A stretch of DNA of 62,174 nt from Psychrobacter sp. UBA3480 (GTDB taxonomy: Bacteria > Pseudomonadota > Gammaproteobacteria > Pseudomonadales > Moraxellaceae): NCBI RefSeq assembly GCF_002377945.1, contig NZ_DFQV01000007.1, positions 1-62,174 of the forward strand. The letters run 5' to 3'. Position numbers and translations under genes: made by a program. Shown here in pieces: positions 58,406-62,174 of this stretch; the stretch's first letter is position 1, and each line of letters starts with the position of its first letter. The notes below the pieces were generated by a model that saw only the letters and a list, made by a program, of their open reading frames with translations, was not told where the DNA came from and searched no databases.

Positions 58406-59834
58406 TATATTCGCCCTTATCAAATGTTACGCCGAACGTATCTTGTATATCATTGAATTCTTTTACTTCCGAGTCGAATTTTAGATAGGCCTCAGTGGTT
58501 GTTAGGCTTCTATGGTTTAACCTTTGTCTGACATGATCAAATATCTTAGAATCAGGGTATTCCTTAGCTCTAAGGTTTCTTACGATATTCATCCCATAGG
58601 TAGCACGCAAATCATGGAATGAAAAATTTTGAAGACTTGGTTCAAATTTTTGAACCTTGGAAATGAATTTTTTTAATTCATTTCTTAAAGATTGGCCGTT
58701 TTTAGGTACCATAACGGGCGCTTCAGTGTTCCAAACTGGTTTAGGGTTGTTACGATTACGATCTATAATTTCTCTTTCAGCAGTTAAATAGGGGTTTCCA
58801 GTTCGAGTTAAAAACACATAGTTATCGTCAGTATTTGCATAAAAGCTGTTTATATTTTGTCTTCTATGTTCCGCTCTTTCGCAATCTATATATGTTGCTA
58901 AATGATCAATTAGGTTACGTGAAAACATTAAGCGGTTTAGTCGCCCACCCTTTGAATCTGTTCTGTATTTATATCCAGTATTTATCACGGCATAATTTGA
59001 ATCAGCATTTTGTTCTAAGTAGTGGAGAGCAGTTTTGATACAAGCAATAGAGAGAGTGCATACGCTTTGTTGTCTAGCTCCTGTTCCGAGAGCTATTCTT
59101 ATCATTAGCTCTAACTCTATTGACGCATAGTTTTTATCAAATGCCCTGAAAATAATTTCTTGTTCTTCAGAGCTTAAAGGACGCAGACTGCCTCCATCTC
59201 TCAACTTACCTAGTGATGGTAAGGGTTTTCTGCTGCTTCTTAGCTTGAGATCATTTGTAATAACACTAATATTCCTCATTATTCCTACATTATTATGAAT
59301 AGGTATAGAAACCTTCCTTTCTCTAAAGGGCTTATTCTCTATATCAGACTGAGATACGAATGATTGATGCTGTATATAATTATAGAAATGAGCAACAGAG
59401 GACAGAATGTTATTAATGTATTGAGAGCTAAAGTCGTGCTGTTCTATTACAGCCTGTAAAAAAGCTTTGAATTTGCGAGGAACTCTTTGCTGATACTGGG
59501 TAGGTAAGTCTAAAAAGTGTTGGTTACTATGTTCTAGGTACTGTAGATAGTATTTTAGGTGGATAGCTCTTGCGGATAACGTTTTCATATTTGAAAGCGC
59601 AGGAGTGTCTAGTTGTCCCATGAGATATAGGTTACCTATTTTCCAAGGTAAACCATCTGATTGAATGATAACAGGCATTCTGAAGTGATAATCTGAGTTA
59701 GCTAAAGAGCTAAAAGTGTAATCGTAATCATTAGCCTGAGCAGTCTTTGACCAATTTGCATTCTGCAATCTAAACCGTCTTAGATAAATTACTTTTGCAT
59801 TAGAGTCAAAAAGGTCTTTAAGAGAAGGTTTCAT
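58398..59834 (-). CDS. Tyrosine recombinase (GmtY/TnpA-like), complete active site
   Basis: 478 residues. A SAM-like core-binding N-terminal region (about 80-165) is followed by the catalytic domain with R254 (TGARQQS), H407 and R410 (FHDLRATYG), H441 (LNHRSLTTTE) and Y450 (AYLKF). These are the full residues for DNA strand exchange. It is the second gene of the operon, its ATG overlapping the stop of the ribbon-helix-helix gene (ATGA). Together with the next two proteins it forms a three-recombinase set; similar sets occur in Tn554-type and Gamma-Mobile-Trio elements. Confidence 0.8.
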   Translation of the reverse strand: MKPSLKDLFDSNAKVIYLRRFRLQNANWSKTAQANDYDYTFSSLANSDYHFRMPVIIQSDGLPWKIGNLYLMGQLDTPALSNMKTLSARAIHLKYYLQYLEHSNQHFLDLPTQYQQRVPRKFKAFLQAVIEQHDFSSQYINNILSSVAHFYNYIQHQSFVSQSDIENKPFRERKVSIPIHNNVGIMRNISVITNDLKLRSSRKPLPSLGKLRDGGSLRPLSSEEQEIIFRAFDKNYASIELELMIRIALGTGARQQSVCTLSIACIKTALHYLEQNADSNYAVINTGYKYRTDSKGGRLNRLMFSRNLIDHLATYIDCERAEHRRQNINSFYANTDDNYVFLTRTGNPYLTAEREIIDRNRNNPKPVWNTEAPVMVPKNGQSLRNELKKFISKVQKFEPSLQNFSFHDLRATYGMNIVRNLRAKEYPDSKIFDHVRQRLNHRSLTTTEAYLKFDSEVKEFNDIQDTFGVTFDKGEYNV

Positions 59835-59986
59835 CTCTTTTCTAGTTCACTGAGTTCTTTGGCTTTAAACATAAGCTTTTCTATATATTGAGATAACGAA
59901 TGGAACTGGTTCTTTGCATCATTTATGGCAAAATTCTTAAGTTCTTTAGGTACCCGGACGTTCATCTGAACCTTCTGATTTGACAT
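59831..59986 (-). CDS. Ribbon-helix-helix (Arc-type) protein, first gene of recombinase operon
   Basis: 51 residues, with a good ribosome site AAGAGG before the ATG. MSNQKVQMNVRVPKELKNFA is a typical RHH beta strand and helix start, and SLSQYIEKLMFKAKELSELE the second helix. It overlaps the 478-residue recombinase by 4 nt, so it is translationally coupled to it. Likely a repressor of the operon or an excisionase-like factor that binds the palindrome at 60018. Confidence 0.8.
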   Translation of the reverse strand: MSNQKVQMNVRVPKELKNFAINDAKNQFHSLSQYIEKLMFKAKELSELEKR

Positions 59987-60017
59987 GTATTTACCTCTTT
60001 AGGGTTTGTTACATAAT

Positions 60018-60038
60018 ATGATAGCATTATGCTATCAT
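60018..60038. promoter_or_regulatory. 21-bp palindromic operator in the divergent control region
   Basis: ATGATAGCAT-T-ATGCTATCAT is a perfect 10+1+10 palindrome located 32 bases before the RHH gene and 63 bases before the divergent RHH-HTH gene. It is a natural operator for one or both of these DNA-binding proteins. Confidence 0.7.
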
Positions 60039-60101
60039 TGCCGCAAGTTCCTTATGGTAATATTATTTGTTTTAAATTCAATATTCTATTTGGGCTTTAA
60101 A

Positions 60102-61046
60102 ATGTCAAAAAATGTGCAGTTTAATTTAAGAATTCCTACTGAATTGAAAGCCCTGATCTCCGATGCCTCAAAAGTTAGTGGACGTTCAATTAATGCCGAG
60201 GCACAGTATCGACTAGAAAAATCTTTTGAAGGTCAAGAAGGAAGTTATATCGAAGCTATCGACGATTTAAAGAGTTTTTTTGATGCTCATTTACGTAGCG
60301 ATCGCTTAAATCTACTATCTGGCAAACTAAATTTCCTCTTGAGTGAAGCTAAGGCAACTGATAGTTTTCATACCCCAAGTATTTCTAGAGTTGCTGAGGC
60401 CCTGGGATACAATAGTGTGGGCGTTACTGAGGATTGGTTTGAAGGGCGAAAAGAGCCATCGTTTAACGAATTAGAAAAATTAGCCACATACTTTGGATGC
60501 CAAAAGAATTGGCTCGTTCATGATGAAGGAAGGCCTTTCGCAAAAGAAACATTTGAGTTTGGTTATGATATTGAAGAGAATGCTAGAAGCTTATTAAAAG
60601 GTAATAATGAAGATGAGGTTAAGTTGGTCTGGTTTGCTCGGAACAATACTGAAAACGGTGAACTAGTTATTATCAAGCATTACGATAGTTGGCATGGTTT
60701 GGTTCTAGACTCTCGTGTGCATGTCAGTGACAAAGTAGGTATAGGTGGCTCTGAAGACAGAGCGCTCCTATCCTTAACATTAAAGTATCTTTGTAAGTAC
60801 CATATCTCAAAGATCAGAGGAGCAATAGTTTCAGAACCAGACTTTAACGAATTAATTTGGGCCAAACAAAATCCGATCAAAGTAATTGATAAGTATCGTC
60901 ACAATTCTTGGATTGAAGATATTTGGGATAGGTCAATGTATTCAAAGAAAGCTAATAGTTACTGGAAAGGATGGAGTGAGATGTGCATGTCTAATGAACT
61001 TTATATTAGTGGACATGAGATTTTATCTAAAATATCTATAAAGTAA
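60102..61046 (+). CDS. Transcriptional regulator with fused ribbon-helix-helix and HTH domains
   Basis: 314 residues from ATG 60102; an upstream TTG (60006) would add a hydrophobic, unlikely leader and overlap the operator. Residues 1-46 form an Arc-type RHH domain (VQFNLRIPTELKALISDASK, SINAEAQYRL). About 80-145 is an XRE-like HTH (ISRVAEALGYNSVGVTEDWF, LEKLATYFGC). The last ~150 residues are an unknown sensor or effector domain with many Trp and acidic residues. Having two different DNA-binding domains in one regulator is unusual. It is divergent from the recombinase operon and probably controls element excision or transfer. Confident as a regulator; its ligand is unknown. Confidence 0.7.
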   Translation: MSKNVQFNLRIPTELKALISDASKVSGRSINAEAQYRLEKSFEGQEGSYIEAIDDLKSFFDAHLRSDRLNLLSGKLNFLLSEAKATDSFHTPSISRVAEALGYNSVGVTEDWFEGRKEPSFNELEKLATYFGCQKNWLVHDEGRPFAKETFEFGYDIEENARSLLKGNNEDEVKLVWFARNNTENGELVIIKHYDSWHGLVLDSRVHVSDKVGIGGSEDRALLSLTLKYLCKYHISKIRGAIVSEPDFNELIWAKQNPIKVIDKYRHNSWIEDIWDRSMYSKKANSYWKGWSEMCMSNELYISGHEILSKISIK

Positions 61047-61146
61047 TTTGAGATAAAATAAGTATGCCATACTAGGGCGTGTCATCAATTAGCATAGATA
61101 TTTCAGAATAAGCTATACTTAGATCGTATTTAGGAATTTGAGCTCA

Positions 61147-61515
61147 ATGACTATGACAAGACGACATGCCCTACGTGATGACCAATGGGAGAGAATTAAA
61201 GACATTCTACCTGGTAAACCAAGTGACGTTGGTGTTACTGCAAAGGATAACCGCTTGTTCGTAGAAGCGGTTCTGTACCGTTACAAGACCGGCATACCTT
61301 GGCGTGACCTACCTGAACGCTTTGGCGACTTCAGAGTGATTCATACTCGTTTTAGTCGCTGGTCAAAAAAAGGCGTATGGAAGCAGGTTTTTAATCAACT
61401 CTCTGAACAATCCGATGACGAATATGCCATGCTAGATGCCACGATTGTTAAAGCCCACCAGCACAGTGCTGGAAAAAAAGGGATCAAGCCATTGGACGCA
61501 GCAAAGGTGGACTGA
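61147..61515 (+). CDS. IS transposase, upstream frame (orfA)
   Basis: 122 residues from ATG 61147 (an ATG two codons later is also possible). The N-terminal HTH/DUF4096-like part, LRDDQWERIKDILPGKP, and YRYKTGIPWRDLPERFG with VIHTRFSRWSKKGVW are typical of IS5/IS427 transposases, and the first catalytic Asp lies in YAMLDATIVKAH. It contains the perfect slippery heptamer A_AAA_AAA at 61473-61479; a -1 shift there fuses it to orfB. Confidence 0.9.
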   Translation: MTMTRRHALRDDQWERIKDILPGKPSDVGVTAKDNRLFVEAVLYRYKTGIPWRDLPERFGDFRVIHTRFSRWSKKGVWKQVFNQLSEQSDDEYAMLDATIVKAHQHSAGKKGIKPLDAAKVD

Positions 61516-61901
61516 AGACTAAAATACATACTCGAACAGATGCATTAGGCAATCCTACTGGCTTTTATCTAACAGGTGGGGCAGCTCATGACCTGTGTGG
61601 CTCAGATGAATTGCTTGATGTCAGTATTAGCCAAACGTGGCTTGCCGATAAAGCTTACGATGCTGATGCCCGCGTTATTGAACCGATTAAAGCAGTGCAA
61701 GGTAATGCAGTTATACCATCTAAGTGTCATCGGCTGCAGCCAAGAGACTTCGATAAAGAGCTTTATAAAGCGAGGCACCTAATAGAGAACTTCTTTGCCA
61801 AGATTAAGCAGTATCGTGCGATTGCCACTCGCTATGATAAGTTAGCCAGTCATTTCCTTAGTGCCATTCACTTAGTTTCTTGTGTCGTTTGGCTTAATTG
61901 A
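61473..61901 (+). CDS. IS transposase, downstream frame (orfB, expressed by -1 frameshift)
   Basis: After the A7 site the -1 frame reads RDQAIGRSKGGLKTKIHTRT, then LADKAYDADARVIEPI (second Asp) and RHLIENFFAKIKQYRAIATR (catalytic Glu), ending at TGA 61899-61901. The DDE triad is complete only in the fusion. It is intact, so the IS may be active. Confidence 0.88.
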   Translation, partial: KKRDQAIGRSKGGLKTKIHTRTDALGNPTGFYLTGGAAHDLCGSDELLDVSISQTWLADKAYDADARVIEPIKAVQGNAVIPSKCHRLQPRDFDKELYKARHLIENFFAKIKQYRAIATRYDKLASHFLSAIHLVSCVVWLN

Positions 61902-61927
61902 TGACACGCCCTAAAGAAAATCAATAA

Positions 61928-62068
61928 ATATGGACGTGCAAGGTAGCCATTACTCGTGGTAATGCGCCTTTAGCAATGTTGCTTTATTGTAATGAAAATA
62001 AGGGCACTATACTAGCGTTATTGCGAGCAAATACTGATGTAAATAATAAGGTAAGTAGTAATAAATAA
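61928..62068 (+). pseudogene. Ankyrin-repeat-like gene fragment
   Basis: An open segment without a start codon encodes GNAPLAMLLYCNENKGTILA and LLRANTDVNNK, which reads like an ankyrin repeat (APLAMLL...ILALLRANTDVN). A stop precedes it at 61925-61927. It is either a broken remnant or chance similarity; it lies next to the IS, which may have disrupted the gene. Confidence 0.3.
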
Positions 62069-62120
62069 TGCTAAACCAAGGATTTAGCGTCTATGTTAAA
62101 AAGGCTATTTAGTAAGATTG

Positions 62121-62160
62121 AAAAAGACAACGTCCTATTATCAAAGGACGTTGTCTTTTT
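62121..62160. terminator. Strong bidirectional terminator-like hairpin near right edge
   Basis: AAAAAGACAACGTCCT (62121-62136) pairs perfectly with AGGACGTTGTCTTTTT (62145-62160) around an eight-base loop, with T-runs in both directions. Confidence 0.85.
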
Positions 62161-62174
62161 AATGGGTAGAAATG

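Larger units (their letters stand above)
61075..61911. mobile_element. IS5-family insertion sequence (IS427 group-like)
   Basis: 837 bp bounded by inverted ends GGGCGTGTCATCAATTA (left) and its inverse at the right (TAATTGATGACACGCCC region, ending at 61911). TA at 61073-61074 and 61912-61913 is the likely 2-bp target duplication. It encodes a two-frame DDE transposase with an A7 slippage site. It has landed inside the integrative element, just after the RHH-HTH regulator. Confidence 0.92.

Noticed and set aside
60006..60101. Upstream TTG start for the RHH-HTH regulator
   Set aside because: It would add a hydrophobic 32-residue leader and run through the palindromic operator; ATG 60102 begins a standard RHH domain.
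62093..62174. Short frame open to the right window edge (MLKRLFSKIEKDN...)
   Set aside because: Possible start of a gene, but a perfect terminator hairpin lies inside it and there is no clear ribosome site; cannot be judged without more sequence.

Overview
The window reads as a gammaproteobacterial chromosome from the Moraxellaceae, most likely Psychrobacter. The evidence is the gene content and order (trpF-trpB-trpA-accD-folC, gatCAB, mreBCD-maf-rng, then an unbroken S10-spc-alpha ribosomal block), the protein sequences themselves and the moderate-to-low GC. This is inferred from sequence memory, not from a search.

Region 1 (1-6338) is an AT-rich accessory operon of five overlapping or tightly packed genes, cut by the left window edge. 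It encodes a phosphorylase-superfamily (nucleosidase-like) protein ending in an effector-associated domain (EAD), a helical protein of the GASH type, two different P-loop GTPases and a large GAP1-type protein that ends in a second, matching EAD. This is the layout of the predicted GTPase-centred bacterial conflict systems. The nucleosidase-like protein would be the effector, and the paired EADs would dock it to the GTPase-associated core. A tRNA-Arg gene has its 3' end facing the operon, with a cluster of TGGTCAC repeats between them.

Region 2 (about 7-52.4 kb) is mainly core genome: a c-type cytochrome, an ABC-2 exporter pair, queF, proS, phrB, the trp/acc/fol cluster (with an odd AT-rich membrane gene between trpB and trpA), a SPOR-LysM envelope protein, two DUF-family proteins, tRNA-Pro, gatCAB, mreBCD (mreB is separated from mreC by a MITE-like repeat and a hairpin), maf, rng, and the ribosomal protein/secY/rpoA block with recognisable internal promoters and hairpins. 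Between the DUF1853 gene and tRNA-Pro lies an AT-rich gene whose frame breaks at a run of seven A. yciO closes the core block.

Region 3 (about 52.6 kb to the right edge) is the end of an integrative element. The resident epmC (EF-P hydroxylase) gene is cut just at its metal-binding HExxH motif, and only its 3' part remains. Less than 1 kb away the element carries a complete, divergent epmC. A five-gene operon follows (on the minus strand, read right to left): a ribbon-helix-helix protein, three large tyrosine-recombinase-family proteins and a small TnpC/GmtX-like coiled-coil protein. This resembles Tn554-type or Gamma-Mobile-Trio multi-recombinase modules. A divergent regulator with fused ribbon-helix-helix and HTH domains shares a 21-bp palindromic control site with the operon. 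An IS5-family (IS427-like) insertion sequence with a perfect A_AAA_AAA frameshift site and a broken ankyrin-like fragment lie before the right edge.

The two best candidates for something new are the EAD/GTPase system at the left edge and the recombinase element that breaks epmC while supplying another copy of it.
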